From contig CAADRB010000008.1 of NCBI GenBank assembly GCA_900708905.1, positions 3,342,744-3,406,743 of the forward strand: a stretch of 64,000 nucleotides of DNA, given 5' to 3'. Source of the DNA: Hymenolepis diminuta (Eukaryota; Platyhelminthes; Cestoda; Cyclophyllidea; Hymenolepididae). The notes below the pieces were generated by a model, which saw nothing but the letters and a program-made list of their open reading frames with translations, was not told the DNA's origin and did not search any database. This document shows positions 46,619-60,300 of the stretch, in pieces. The position numbers and the translations under genes are program-made. Position 1 is the first letter of the stretch, and the number at the start of each line of letters is the position of its first letter.

Positions 46619-48113
46619 TAGTTTTAACAGATGGGTTCTTAGTGGTAACTGAGGCTTGGTTTGAAGTCTAGAGATGAAAATAAAACATCTGAACTGTTCT
46701 TCCGTTAAGGTGCCGAAAGTTATTTTTTAGTTTATTAGGAAGATTACATTTGTCTGTACGTTGATACACGTAAAAATTTCACTCCGATTCGAAAAATTTA
46801 ACTTCATCAAATCACTCTCTTTGTTCCGCAAACATCAAATATTAAATAATCAACCGAACTTTCTATTAATAATTTAATTCTGAAAAAAGAGTATCCTTTT
46901 TAACTACACTTTAGTACAAGAGAGTATGATTAAGGATCCGCAAATATTGATTTTGAAAATAAAGATTTTATTGTTAATGCGATCTGAGCTCTCAGCTAGA
47001 AATTAAAGTGTAAGGGTAAATACAATAGGGTATTAAAAAGGGTGCATGAGACAAAACTATTACAGGTCTTACTGACAAAGGGAATATACTAATCGAAAAT
47101 TTTCATTGAACAGAAAATGCAACAGGAAGAATTTTAAAAAAGAAGTCATTCATTATCAAGTCTAACAAAATCAAATATAAGAAACAAATGAACATGTAAA
47201 TGAGCTAAAACAAATGTGGTGCTGTTTTAGTTGAAATTCCCACTCAGCATATTAAGATCACCATGGTAACGAATCAACGTTAGATTAATTAAATCATTGA
47301 TGCACAATAATATGAATGCTAGATATGAGTTTGATATCTAATAGGACCCATCGCGATTTAACCTCCCTTCAAGAACATTTTGCTTTTGCAATCATACTAC
47401 TAAAGAACTGAGCTTGGATAGAACAACCGCATTTGTTTCCAATGTTTTGTTCATCATACTTTGTTTTATTAAAAACAGAGGATGAAAGACCTCTTTTATT
47501 TGTTTTCGTTCAGTCTAGTTGAAGGGATTTTAAATGCTCGAGAGCCCTTTGCGTTTTCAAATTTTATTTATTATCATTTTCGATGAGATTTATACTTAAT
47601 GCATTTGATATATATATATATATATATGTGTGTTGCATTCTATTTTCTACGGTCTTCTTTGCTTAGTCAGGAGATAAGAGAAGAGAGCATTGTCGGAAGA
47701 TGGCCACTTCCTTCCTTTCACTCCTTCATTAATTTTATGGACGTTATGCCCTTTTATTTTAACTCGCCTTATCCTTAAAAATTTGTCTGGTAAAAACGTC
47801 GCTAGGTTACACTCTATTTAATACTTTTAAAAATATCTCAAGGCGAAAATGCCGTAATTTGATGCCTTACCTTTGTCAATTTATGCCCGAATTGTTTTAA
47901 TTTCAAAATGAAAGAAAATGACCATTTTTTCTGGTATTATATTATATGAAAGTCAGAAAAAGGTTCAGTCGTTTGTTTAAGGGATATTGAATGACTGTTA
48001 AACAAAAGATATTGTTTTATTATAGTGGCCAACAGCTTTACTAACTAAGGAGGTTGATTTATAAATGAAGTGACTTGACAAAATTTTATATATCACAACA
48101 TGGAAAGATGACT
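46619..48113. other. Intergenic, includes a TA microsatellite and DEGS 3' flank
   Basis: A perfect (TA)10 run lies at 47608-47627, followed by TGTGTG. No coding sequence is seen. The end nearest 48113 is the 3' untranslated side of the desaturase gene. Confidence 0.45.
48016..48021 (-). terminator. Candidate polyadenylation signal of the desaturase gene
   Basis: The minus strand reads AATAAA here, 93 bases beyond the TAG stop, a typical distance. The hexamer is frequent in this AT-rich sequence. Confidence 0.4.
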
Positions 48114-51100
48114 CTACGTCTCCTTCTTTGAACCCTCGGGATAAGTGAGCGAGGAGGAGAGATCAAAGTGTGGTATCTTCTCGTAGAGTTCCGGCCGTGT
48201 TTTCACGGTTGCGGTGATGCTTCGGGCATCTGGACCTAAGCCTGGCAGGAACACAAAGTCCCACATAACCTACAATTTAAACAAAGGATTTAAATTATGT
48301 GAGATATGGCTGAAGAAGCTCTGACTTAAAAGTTTTTGTCCCTGCCAATTGTATGAATTCCTCTTTCACAAAATGGGAAGCAAAGAGGGGCAGTAGAGGA
48401 ATATTATTAGGGAATGGCAGAAGGAAGAGGACAGCCTTTTAAATATTAACCTGAATAGTTGATTTATCTGGAGAGTAAGGCTCAAGAGACATTTATTAGA
48501 TAGCAAGGAAATCAATGTACAATTTAATGTCTGAGGATAAATCTTGCTCGAGGTAGCATAACGAAGGACAAAACCGGACAAAATCAATAAGGTAATCGAC
48601 ATATAAAATTCGATACAAATGAGGAACATAGGTACTATCCAAAAGATTAAGTCTACGATTGTCTTAAATTTATATACAAAGGTGCTGTAGATAACAACTA
48701 TGTAGTCATCCTAGATGGTACTCTATTTAATATTTGTTTTCTGAGACAGTGCCGATAACCATGAGTCAAGGACATAAATTCTATGCTTTGTCTTGGGATG
48801 AGCAGATTGACTAAAAGCTAACCTGCATGTTTTATAAATATGCTTTTCACATCTTGACCATTTAGACAAAATTATCATTGATTTAGTAGTGGGATAGTTT
48901 CCGCCTGTCAATTACACGAACAGACTTTACTTCAATAAATGGGTATGGAATAAGTAATTAAGTGCTCGTTTGATCAATCTTTCTTGGTCTGACTTAAGTT
49001 GATACGTTATTCATCATGTTTGAAGTGTGTCTCGAATTGATAAGGCATTGCGTCCTGTCCTATATTTAGGACAAAAATTTTGCCATAGAAACTCCCTCTT
49101 TTGTTTATGAGTCTGTTACTACTATGCGAAATGGACCACCAAACAGACCGTTTTTGTACCTTAATTGAATGGATGTATTAGGTAACGCCTAAGTCTCCCG
49201 GCTTTTGAGTACGATGGGGAGTGTAATTTAATGATATGAGTTAGTAACTTGGCACTGCAGGTATCCTGGAAGCAGCAGGACGCTATACATTTGTGTCATG
49301 ACAAAGCGTACTCTAGGCATTTAATAACTAACCTTGCAGAGTGATTTATGGTAAGGTAGGTGATTGTAGTATTCCGGAGCCATTTCCTTCAGCTTATGGA
49401 GCCTGGTGAAAGGAATGTAGGGGAAGTCGTGGTGTTCCACATGATATCCGACGTTATAGAGTGGAATATTCAAAATGCCATAGTATGAGTGAGTTGCAAG
49501 GTTGTCTGCAAACAGGTAATGTTCACTGATGACATGACCAGCCATTGGGTGTGGACCAAATCCAAAAATTGTGCCCATCAGAAGATAAGCAAAGGCATAG
49601 TTTCCAAGGTAATGCCAAGCAATTACATCAGCAGCACTTTGGACAACCAGATTAATAACTTCCCAAGCTGTCAAAGGTCTTGGTGACTTGAAGAAGGGTC
49701 TGACAGCATAGAATAATGGATTCAAAAGAATCCAGATGAATCGGAGTGGTCGGCTTCGAAAAAGGAAGCATTCACAGCGCATTGGGATATCGACATCCAA
49801 ATCTTCATGACCCAGCCATCTAAAGTGAAAGTCAGTTATTACTTACATCTATTCAATAAGATATGTTAAGACTTTACCTACCTGTGATGGTCGTGATGAT
49901 ATTTCTTGTAGCTGATAGCGACAGGAATAATCATAGGTAGGTTACAGATGATAGAGAGAATGCGATTGGCTGGTCCATGTTTGTGCCCAAAGGCAAGATT
50001 GTGTCCAATTTCGTGAATGGCACTACCCAATGAATGATTAATTGTTGCCGAAAAGAAATAACAACTGAGGAGCCAAACAATCCATCCGGGTTTGTAAATG
50101 GAGATCATGTATGCAATCCCAAACTGTGCGAGAACTTCCAGAGTTACATAGACCGCAATTATTGGATCAGGACCCATAAGCGTCTTGATTTCTGGATGCT
50201 TTTTCAGAATTTCCTAAATGATGTTAAATATGATGGTTAAGTAAATACTCAAGATCAGAAATTGTGGACGTTTGCTTTCTGATGAAATAGGGTTATGTGG
50301 AGTTTGTTTTAAATTTCCATTTGCAGCTTTTGCCTATTTTTAAACCAAAGAAAGAATCGTCTGGGCACGATTTTTAATTTCACTATGAAGTCTGAATAAG
50401 CTCATAGACAGTTGAATAAATACTCTAAAATATTTTTCAATAGATTTTGCATTGTAATCATATTTTGATTATTTCACTTATCTATAAGGGTGGCAGGATA
50501 CTTTTAAACAAAGTGGACCAGAGTATGTGCCTAAGGATCCATTAAGCGGTTGTGACTGGTTACTAAAAGCTTTTCAAGTTTATTCTGATTTTTTTAATCC
50601 TGTAAATAATTTTAATTATGACAATGTTTCTTGGCAGATTCATTTATTACTCTTTTTGATAAATAGAAACTGTCCGTAATGTAAGAAGATATGATTAGAT
50701 TAATTCAATATTATTTATGTCAGATTAACATTTTAAATCTAATGACGAGCTGTAATATTAAACAAAGATAAGCACTGTCGATTCCGAATCTACTCGTGCC
50801 CTAAAGCTTATTATAAGATAAATAATTGTATTGACGGATAAATATGAATTGCTACAAGATTTTAATTAAACCTTTGTGTACTGGTTACTATTTACTCATC
50901 AACAAAAGACAAATTAATGTCAATATACCCCTACCGAGTAAGATGCGCATGAACATTCTTCGTAGAATTAAACTGCACCGCCATATACCTTTTAGAACAC
51001 CCCGATAAGCCATTAAATGGACCTTCATTTTATGAATTTTTATGTTATCAGCATTGTGTCGACACGAGTGTGGACTGGGCCGTAGACTGACAGACAAGTA

Positions 51101-54100
51101 TCGTGCTGTTTTCCTAATCATTCGAAGAAAATTTCGTTAGCGTGTAACAATTAATGACTCTGTGGCAGTAAAGATCGTAGTGACTCCATCACCTAATCTG
51201 TAAAATTTAGTCAATACGGTACATACTTTCCTCAACAGTCTGATGAGTTTGAACCAAACGTGTGATCAACAGTTGCGAACGAATACAAAGCTTCGCTCGT
51301 GAAAGTTAACCTTCATCTCAATTTTAATCTTATCTCAAAAATTTCTCAAAAAATGAGGTTTCAAAGGACAATGAGGCCATACGTTAAAACTGGAGTGATG
51401 TAGAAAATTGGATTTTATATAGTTTCTCCCCCCTCATTAAATATTTTATTGAAATATATATATCTTTCTTATCAAAGAAGTGAACAACATAATTTATAAT
51501 ACGAAAGCAATATAATTTTCTATGTATTTGACAAAATTACCATATAATTTTTATTTTCCTTTCTTAACTAGGCTGATTTTTTTAAGCTGGAGTACGCAAA
51601 TTCATCCTTATAATTTTAAGCTGCTCATCATACGTAGTGTGAACTAATGGAAAATTCATACTTCACTTTGTGGCAATTTAGAGATTAACAAATGTAAATA
51701 GAAGGCCAAAGTTTACTACTTCAATCACTGAAATGCTGAGCAGTTTATGTTTCCAATAAATTAGTCGAGCATACCTTTAAAGACCAGTATTTAAAAGGAC
51801 TGTAATTTAGAAACTGATATTCCCTTTTGACTCTTATTACCATTTGTGGCCTTCTTTGATTTGATGCCATTTGCCAAGCTGGAATTACGGTTATCCATTT
51901 ATATATTTTTGCTTCCTTTCTAGTATATTCTGATTAGATTATGAATAACAACTTCAACATCGCTATGCCCATAATTTGGCTTCTAATTCGAACGTGCCAG
52001 AATAACAAAATATAAGCTTCGAAAAGGGTTTTAATATCGTCCAAAATAAAGATTAAGGGAAATTTTTTGTTAATCTGACTTAAAAGTTAAAATTAACATA
52101 TCTATTACACTTCAGTGCAAGTATTATTGCCTTCATCGTATTTGCAATGATCGCTTCAAATCGATAAGTTCAATAACCATTTCAAGTTTCCGTATCCTGC
52201 CCCAGATTTCGAATTTGCAACATGTTCGAGGTATGAACAGTTAAAACCACGGCACAGACATCTCTTAGAGCAGAGATATGTTTAGCTGCCCCACCAAATC
52301 GAAATTTTGGATACATTGGAGTTGGAAGTTTAGGGGCTCTGAGATAGATTTTTTAGGCTAGGTAGGTTTTACGTTTAGAAGCATGAGGTTGTCAGTACTC
52401 AGTAAGGTCAACAAATCCTAAACTTAAGTGTTGACACAATTAAGTCGTCAATTTAGTCGGGTTCTGTAGCAGAAACTGTCAAAATTTGAATCAGGGACAA
52501 CTGAACTGATTTTCATGAACAGAAACTTGAACTTTCTTACAGTTTCGCGACCAAATATTTCACGATCAAGCTCTAATTCAATTGATGCTAGAAAAAGCTA
52601 ACATCTGAAATTGCACGTGATTGCACCACTCCCATATTCACTTCATTGAAACGTTTAGCGGGTAAAATAACTGATTACAACTTCGAGGCAGGTAAAATTT
52701 TTAAAATTGCTTATTAATCTGATCAAATCCCTTCATATTTTGTCATCCTCCCCACTTCATAACTATAATCTTCAAATTTATGTATCTTCATGTTGATCCC
52801 ATACCTCGTTTCACACCATATTTGACTATTTGGCTGAACTCTTTACTTAGATGGTTGCCCTTGATTAAAACTTGTGTAGGTCAATAGTGTCAAATAAAGA
52901 TGAACATGGAAATTCATCTCCCGATTTTGCCTTCCTAAATATGCCTTTACGTTTACCACCTTGAAAGAGAGAAAAATGAAAACGTGTCTTAATAGCACGC
53001 AATATGCTAATCAATTTTCTAAGGTGTGTTTGACAAGATAAAGACCGCTCTAAATTGTTACCTACCTGCATTTTGTCATCTGGTTTATGAAAAACCATAT
53101 TTAGAGTCAAAATAAAAAATCTGATGTCATTGAAATTGGAGCAAACTTTTATTAAAATTATACCCAGAAGAGCTATGATAAACGGCAACTTAAGCTCACA
53201 GTTCGCACATATTTCAACTACGATATGGATAATTAAAATTCTACAAGAACCTTTCTTAAGTCAAAATAACATTATTCTCTCTTCTCTAGAAAGGCTAAAT
53301 CTTTCATTAAAGATTTCAGAAATCCAGTTATTATTCCTAGAACTTAATAAATAATGCAAAATCTTGCAAATTTTGTAAAGTCAGGAATATCATCGTACTC
53401 CTAAAACCTTCAGTGCACCCAAAGAACGAAGATCAATTTAGAAATGATTCCTTAAGTATAGCTTGAATATATGAGTGCACATGTTTTAAGTGTGCGAAAA
53501 GTCAAAGTATATTTCATTAGAAAGAAGATGAAGAAATACAAGTGCTAAACTTGGGAAAGAGTAAAATGGTATCACGCATGCTCCAAAATATGCGTCTTTT
53601 ATTGGAGCGATTAAGAAAGATGAGATCGTAAAGATCGTATGCAGCATACCGACTGGACAAAGGGATGTAAAGCCTTCAAGTTCTAGTTAATTGAAGATAG
53701 GGAACTCCACGAGATTTAATGGTTGCCTTTTCTTTATTTCGAAATTTTCTCCCAGCTTTAACTTCGTTCTGATAACTTATCCTCATTATATTGAGTAGCC
53801 TTTAATTTTAAATGACTTATACAAAAGTTCAAACTCGGTATCCCAAAAATCAAAAGAATGTTTGCATGGCTAATTTCTTCGTTATGCACTTGTCGTTATT
53901 TATCTATTATAGGACGGGATATGGCACAGAAAAACGGACTGGTTCAAATACCTTTATTTCTTTAACACTATCTATATTATCTATATTATTTACCCTCCGT
54001 TCTTAAAGCTTTATTCAGTTTATTGCAATATTTGGTTCAAAAAATAGTGCATCTATACAAAGAAGGATTAATTTTTCACTTTTCCTATGCTTTTCACTTG

Positions 54101-55078
54101 AGAACTAAGTTTAGTCAATGACTCTAAAGCCATAGCGGTTTCCTAGGCAACAGGACTGTTGCTCATGTTGTTGTTGTATGCAGTGATGGAATAATATATA
54201 ATGACCTCGAAATGCCCTAGACTATACGTCTTAATATTTTTATCTATCAATTAAAAGGGGATAACAAGTTGAAGGAGAGGGAAAAAGGGTATAGGTTTTG
54301 AGGATAATTGCAGGATAAGAAAATGTAGCTGGTTTATAACCTTGTGACTGGCACTCAAGGCCTTGATGTCATCAACATCAAGTTGGGGAAAACACTCTTA
54401 AAATAAGAGCTGGCAGCTGTGTATGAGCGTGTTTTGATTTAAATGTGCATTAATTTGGTTCAATTTACGTAAATACATTTTATTTCGCTTTAAAAACTTG
54501 GATAAAGTTGTTTACCAGCTTTAATTTTATTTTGTCTTGATGGATTCTGGATAACGATAATCAGGTAAAAAAAATGGAATATGATTGACTAAATCTATGC
54601 AAAATAAAGATCAAATTGAACGATCTATAATCTGATAAATAATGTTTGAGAAAGTCCTCGATGCTGTGATGCAAATAGTCCTTTAATTCAACAGAATAAC
54701 ATGAATTAAGTCTGTATTTATGCTAATTTGGTTTTCAGACCGATATTCTAACGGTTTTTCCATGGATAAATGAGAGAATCATTAAGAATCAAGGATGACC
54801 AAATATGGTACGTGAAAAATCAGAAATTATTCTTCAGACACTTTGTCATTTATCTTTATAAACTTTTTTAATTTTAGAACCTTGTGGCAACGAAAACTTC
54901 CCTATATACCTTTGTTTGCTTTCTTTTCTTAGAAGTTAAATAAGTAAAGGAAACAAACCTTCCGCCTCTCAACGTGGGGTTCCTCAGTGTATATCCACTT
55001 TTCATCGTCCAAGTCCAAGCGAGTTCTTAGTTTAAGGGAGCGGAAGAAATTACCGAATGGAGCAATCACCTCCTCCAT
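48114..55078 (-). CDS. DEGS1: Sphingolipid delta-4 desaturase (DEGS1-like), complete, four exons, 364 residues
   Basis: Minus-strand exons 55078-54959, 50213-49882, 49819-49333 and 48269-48114 join in phase and end in TAG. The enzyme converts dihydroceramide to ceramide in the endoplasmic reticulum, using a di-iron centre. All three histidine boxes are present: HEIGHN (107-112), HHDHH (146-150) and HVEHH (277-281). The N-terminal family block is also visible as KWIYTEEPHVERRK, followed by EILKKHPEIKTLMGPDP across the exon 1-2 junction, and hydrophobic spans lie between the boxes. The protein is about 40 residues longer than human DEGS1 (323), partly through an N-terminal extension (MEEVIAPFGNFFRSL). 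The start ATG lies six bases after TTTTCAG, an acceptor suited to a 5'-UTR intron or spliced-leader addition. Intron 1 is 4.7 kb and intron 2 is 62 nt. Confidence 0.95.
50214..54958 (-). other. Large intron 1 of the desaturase gene
   Basis: The intron runs from GTTTGT to TTTAG on the minus strand. It contains no recognisable transposon protein. One same-strand segment (52865-53188) has splice-site-like borders and is discussed as a finding. Confidence 0.7.
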
Positions 55079-55216
55079 TTTATCTGAAAAGGAACAGAAT
55101 ATAGAATGGCATTCATATATTCGCACATACTAATCTCTGAAACCTTCAAATCCTATCCTCAGAATATAATTTATTTTTCTAGAGATCAATTGAAATAGAT
55201 AAAAGAAATGTGGTTG

Positions 55217-55316
55217 TTAATCCCAACCATCGCCTGAACATGTTAGACATATTACCGTATGTTCTTAACTTCACCTTCCAATTTACCTAGTTGAACCTAT
55301 TGAAAATACTTGCCAA
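55217..55316 (+). repeat. Short dispersed repeat, copy A
   Basis: Shares the ordered blocks TTAATCCCAACCATCGCC/TTATCCTAACCATTACCC, GAACATGT.AGA.ATATTA, TGTTCTTAACT, then TTCACCTTC and AACCTATTGAAAATACT with 57170-57365. It lacks about 93 bases that copy B carries in the middle. Confidence 0.6.
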
Positions 55317-56215
55317 TAATGCCAGTAGTATTGTTGGCAATCGTCAGTGCAATCAGTAGAAGAGGGAATAGGGCGGCATAAGGATAAGGAATAAAATCAA
55401 GGGGACCTTACCTCATTTGAGCAATGGAAGGTTCTGCTTATCAAGTTCTATTTTCTCCCTTCATATATTATTAAAATATCACGTTTTGGCATTTGAGATC
55501 TCCTAATGATAAGATTTCGTGTGATATTGACATCAGACATATCCATTTGACTGAAATTAATGACTGCTTAGTTCATTTTAGAGTAAGTTATGGTGTTTAC
55601 CTAGAAAATGGATTCAATTTCTAACTTAGAAAGCATTCGGTTAAAAGAAGGTCCAAGGGCTACAACATGGCAACGCTATCTTTTCGCTTTCAGCATTGCA
55701 GAATTCGTCAGAAATTGTGAATAGTGTGTGCTCGCCACTTGCCATAACCTGGTTAGCCTCAAAAATAGCCACAAATCCAAGACCCTAAGAATAACACGCG
55801 ACGGCCGTAATGGTAGGCTTCATTCCAAATGTGTGCAGGACAATGACCCCGAAATTTAGCACGTTTTAGCAACTATGCAAATTTTATGAATAATTAACAA
55901 TAAATTGTAGCTTTAAGTTTTCTAATGTAAGAATTATGCAAGAATTACTCTTGTTTCCGAGACAGTTACAAGGAACTGACGCTCTAATCAATGGGAATGG
56001 ATACATTTTTGCATGAGCCTTGACCTCTTGGAAGAAACTTATATCAGTTTTGAAGTGTTACACCATTGGTTAAAGCTTTGCTACTTAATGCCTATAGCAA
56101 TACACTTGAGGAAAATAAATTGTTATTTATAGAATTACGACTCCTATGACTTCTTGAAAGTAGATCAATATAGAGATTAATATGTCAGAATAATTTTTGG
56201 GATTCTGAATTCATC

Positions 56216-56437
56216 ATGGATAGAATAGAAAAAATAGGTCAGTCTACGTTTGGGCTATTCAGTCGACTATTTCAAAACGATCATAAGAGTCAAACCATTA
56301 AAAAATCAAGCCAATCGGAGATTCATGGTTCTCCATTTATAAGTCCGCTAAATTCAAGCAACCCAAAAATTTCTGATAGTAACATTATTAACATTCTGAA
56401 GTCCGATATTACTTCAATTTCAAAGTCTGAGTCTTAA
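56216..56437 (+). CDS. Short Ser/Lys-rich open frame, 73 residues, doubtful
   Basis: An ATG-initiated frame with polar, Ser/Asn/Lys-rich composition (IGQSTFGLFSRLFQNDHKSQ at the start). There is no recognised family, splice context or duplicate in the window. It could be a small gene, a first exon or chance. Confidence 0.15.
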   Translation: MDRIEKIGQSTFGLFSRLFQNDHKSQTIKKSSQSEIHGSPFISPLNSSNPKISDSNIINILKSDITSISKSES

Positions 56438-57169
56438 ACTGCTTAAAATAATGTTACTGAAATTTAATTCATATAGTAAACATTTTCAAGATTTCATATT
56501 TTCTTTTCCTGAAAAAGACGAAGGATTTGCGAAATGGCCTCCTCTAATGATCAAAACCTAAATTTCTCTCTGGCAATTTTAAATTTTATTCTCAGAATAT
56601 TAAAAATTAATCTAATCTACCTATCAGTCATCTTGAAGTTGAAATCCATAACCAATTGAAAATTCTGTACGATAATAAATTTCACCTAATCGATTCGGAA
56701 CACTATGTTTCTTGACATTAGGAAAATATTTCTAAGCTCAGATTTCGTATTCAAAACCCGTTCATTCTCGGTCTAAGAAGTTTAAAATCTCAAATCTAAC
56801 TTCTCCAAGTCAAATATATAGCAATCAGTGCATGGGTGGAACCTTGGCAACAGCCCTAAAGTACTTTGAGACAAGTTAGTCTGAATCGGTAGTCTGATAT
56901 ATTGTAAAAATAACCAGTCTCACGCAATCCATACTTAAAGTCAATCCACCACAACTTGGCCCCAAGTCTCCCTACCCAAGCAACCATCAGTCCCAAAATC
57001 CCGTCTGCCTCACCATCAGACTAATCAAATAAGCCATCCAAACGGATGGAGAGAAGGTTATTGTACTTTTTGCTATCCCTAGAATCCATACCTTATACAT
57101 CATGATCAAGTCAACGTAACCACATTCGAGATAAATCAATGTTCGTTTGTTACCCTAAGCGATCTAACT

Positions 57170-57365
57170 GATTATCCTAACCATTACCCGAACATGTCAG
57201 ATATATTATCATTTGTTCTTAACTTAAACAGAGTTTCGAAGTTTCATAACTCAAACCGTGTCTCTAATTCTTCACTTAAAATTCATCATGAGGGAGAAAT
57301 TAAAGGGAAATCAAAATTTCACCTTCGATTCACCTGATTAAACCTATTGAAAATACTCCCCAACA
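57170..57365 (+). repeat. Short dispersed repeat, copy B
   Basis: Same orientation as 55217-55316, with an extra block at about 57225-57317. The unit is non-coding. It may be an undescribed short interspersed element or MITE with a deletion derivative. Confidence 0.6.
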
Positions 57366-60300
57366 GATTGGAGTACACTTTGTTATTTGTATCATGCACT
57401 TAATAAATTATTTACTGAAGAATCGAGATGCTCATGTCCCTCAACGGAATGCTTTGAAGCTCAACATTAAAGAATGTTTAAATACATTTTTCTAATTTGT
57501 ATGATTTGAAATGTGAGAATACTTAAGAAAAGGATGCAGTAGTATTTCTGTTAGTCATCAGAATTCAGATCGGGACAAAAAACAACATTTATTTTCAAGC
57601 TGTGATAGCATGCATTCGAAATCCCCTGGCGTACGCCCAGTGATTGAGATGAAAAATTGGCGCTGCTGTCTGCCCACTGTATAATATGATGTAGTAGGAA
57701 AACCACTTTAAACGTGGATAACTAAATGCGAGTTTCGTGATAAAAGGATAACTCCTCCATTCCTTTAAGTATGTAGGAAAATCCCTATAACTAACTCAAA
57801 ACATCTTTCTGTTTTTCTCCAAAACCTGTACTCTAGTTTCTGAAATTAATGCTAAATTCCCTAATATGGTTCTATATAAATCGTATTAACCTATTCGCAA
57901 GTTTTGAAAAATCAAACGAGAATACTATTATAAATCTTTAAAGATGCAAGATAAAAATACTTTGTAGTGAATTCAGTATAAAATCAGACATAATCGTTAC
58001 ATTAATACTCGATAACTCTTATTATATATAAATAATATTTACTACTTGTATTGTCAGTTTACAAGAAGAATATGAATAAATTGGGTCTAATTTTGAATTT
58101 TTGCCACATAAGAATGTAAGAATCAATTACAAAATAAATTTTTAAAGCGCAAACTTGTTATAAATATGGAATAATAGTGCAAAATCAAATTTCAGGACAA
58201 ATTAAATGGACAATTAGGTCATATAATTCTGTCTAAGACATTGGTCATAAATCAAAGTGAACATACCTTTCGACAGAAAGAAAAGTCTACTAGGGTTCAC
58301 AGCTTTGGTACACGGGATTATATGTTCGCAAAGCCACAACGACTGACAAATGGCAAATCAGTGTGGAGGAAGATTTTGATTGGCTAATCAGGTTTAGAAG
58401 TGGCTTTTTGATTGTTGACTATGTATTGTCATTGACAATGATTTCATCCTCATTTTTGCCATTTGCTCGTCCATATTTAATTAGATGTTCCCAATGATCA
58501 GTTAGAAAAATTTGCAAATGAACCTTTATGGATCTTTCCATTCATGAGATGGAGGCTAACTACTAAAATTCGAAACTAGACTACTTTGATGGGAAGTAAG
58601 TTGAAGCAAGTGTAGAGTATGTTATTACAAGTCTGACAGATTGAGAGCTTGCGTTTAATGCAGATTAGGTCGCAACGTATTCTGGGAAGTTACGATCACG
58701 TGGGTGTAATATTTGTCGCGAGGACATTAGAAGTAGTCTCAGTCCCTTACTGAAACTTACCAGACTGCACGCCTAGTGAACCAATGAGGAAAAAACTCAG
58801 GAAATCATTAATGCCATTGCCTAGCTCAGGGGTTACAGCCATCGGTTCCTATCACTCATTGCGGTGCTCGGTGGACATGTGGCGGAATAGTCGCCTCTTC
58901 TCACCATTTGCAATCATTTTTGCTTCCTGCTCCTTATTTCCACCTTTCATATATTTCATAAAATTTAGCTCCTTTCAAATGTACTCACCTTATCTCTATG
59001 ATGTGGCGTAATAAAGGCCTATTTTGACCACGCTTCCTAAATTAAGCATGACAAGAAAAAGAGACTTACTTATGTAGTTGTGTGCCATTTAGTCACTTTC
59101 ACATGTCTGAAATCTGAATAGTATTTTAGAAAGAAAAATAAATCAGTCTAGCCAGAGGCCTCTTGTAAATGAATGGTCTGGCCAACCACATTGGTTATCG
59201 CTGACTAAAACGGGTGTAATAAAATACGATTTTCCCATCGGTTTGAGTGCTAAAACGCCATAGAGTGAATGCCATTATTATTAGACATAAAAATATTTAC
59301 TTTACACCACTCAGTCTGTAAACAGTCGAGTTCTCGACTATAGACGGAAACCGATTCTAAAAGGCAGCGATCGCAATAACTGAAATTTAAACACATTTTA
59401 AAAAGATGTATTCCCTTTCTGATAATATAACTCAACATTGTACTACGCTTAACAAGCTCGCCTGCAAAGTCAGACGCCATGGATTCGTTGCCTACGATGG
59501 ATAAATTTAGCTAATAAAGAGGATGGAACAATGTGAGTTTCTAAACGACGAGGTCTCCTGATTCAACTCCTATATCCAAGGTGAATCTTTGGAAAGCTTA
59601 CTTGTATGTGATGGGAGTTATTTGTACAGACTCATAGCTTCATCACTTAATTTCCAATTTTGTATCCCTCTTCTACCACTTTACTCGCTACCACAGTTAG
59701 AGCTGATGCAGAGTAAATTTGCCATAGCGACCAGTCACTGTGTATTATTTGCAGAGTCCTATAATTCAAGTTATGTGCTCATGCGTTCAAAACACAACTC
59801 TATTCAAATTTGTTTGCCATGCCAACTGCAAGCCACGTAAATTCAAACCTCGTGTTTACACAGTTAGTTGGGCATGCAGCTAAAAGGGGATGAACGGTTC
59901 CTTAACAAAGCTTTCTTTAATACGAGGATATATTAAATAAAGGATTAGTCGCACAAGATACATTAGGTTCTTCTAACTCTTCATTATGCGATATATTGTG
60001 AATTTAAGTCGAAGAAGAATGTAGAAGTGTAGAACGTCTGTGTTCACAAATATCATTGCTTAATTGAACTAGAAAGTATTGAGCAAACCGATGAAATATA
60101 ATTAACGTACTCATATAGATTTCTATAGTGTACTTCAAAGACGAAATCTAAAAGCCATCCCACCTAGGATATAGCAATCAGTAATTCTACTGCTAATGTG
60201 CAAACTATCATCATATAGGGGACTATCGAGAGACTTTCTAAATCGGACATTAAATATGTATGCGCGTTAAAGAGTAGTCCACTGTTTAAAAAATTCTTTA

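Noticed and set aside
43380..51470. Weak similarity between 43380-43450 and 51395-51450 (ATGTAGAAAATTGG shared)
   Set aside because: The shared block is short and AT-rich, and the flanks do not align well enough to call a repeat.
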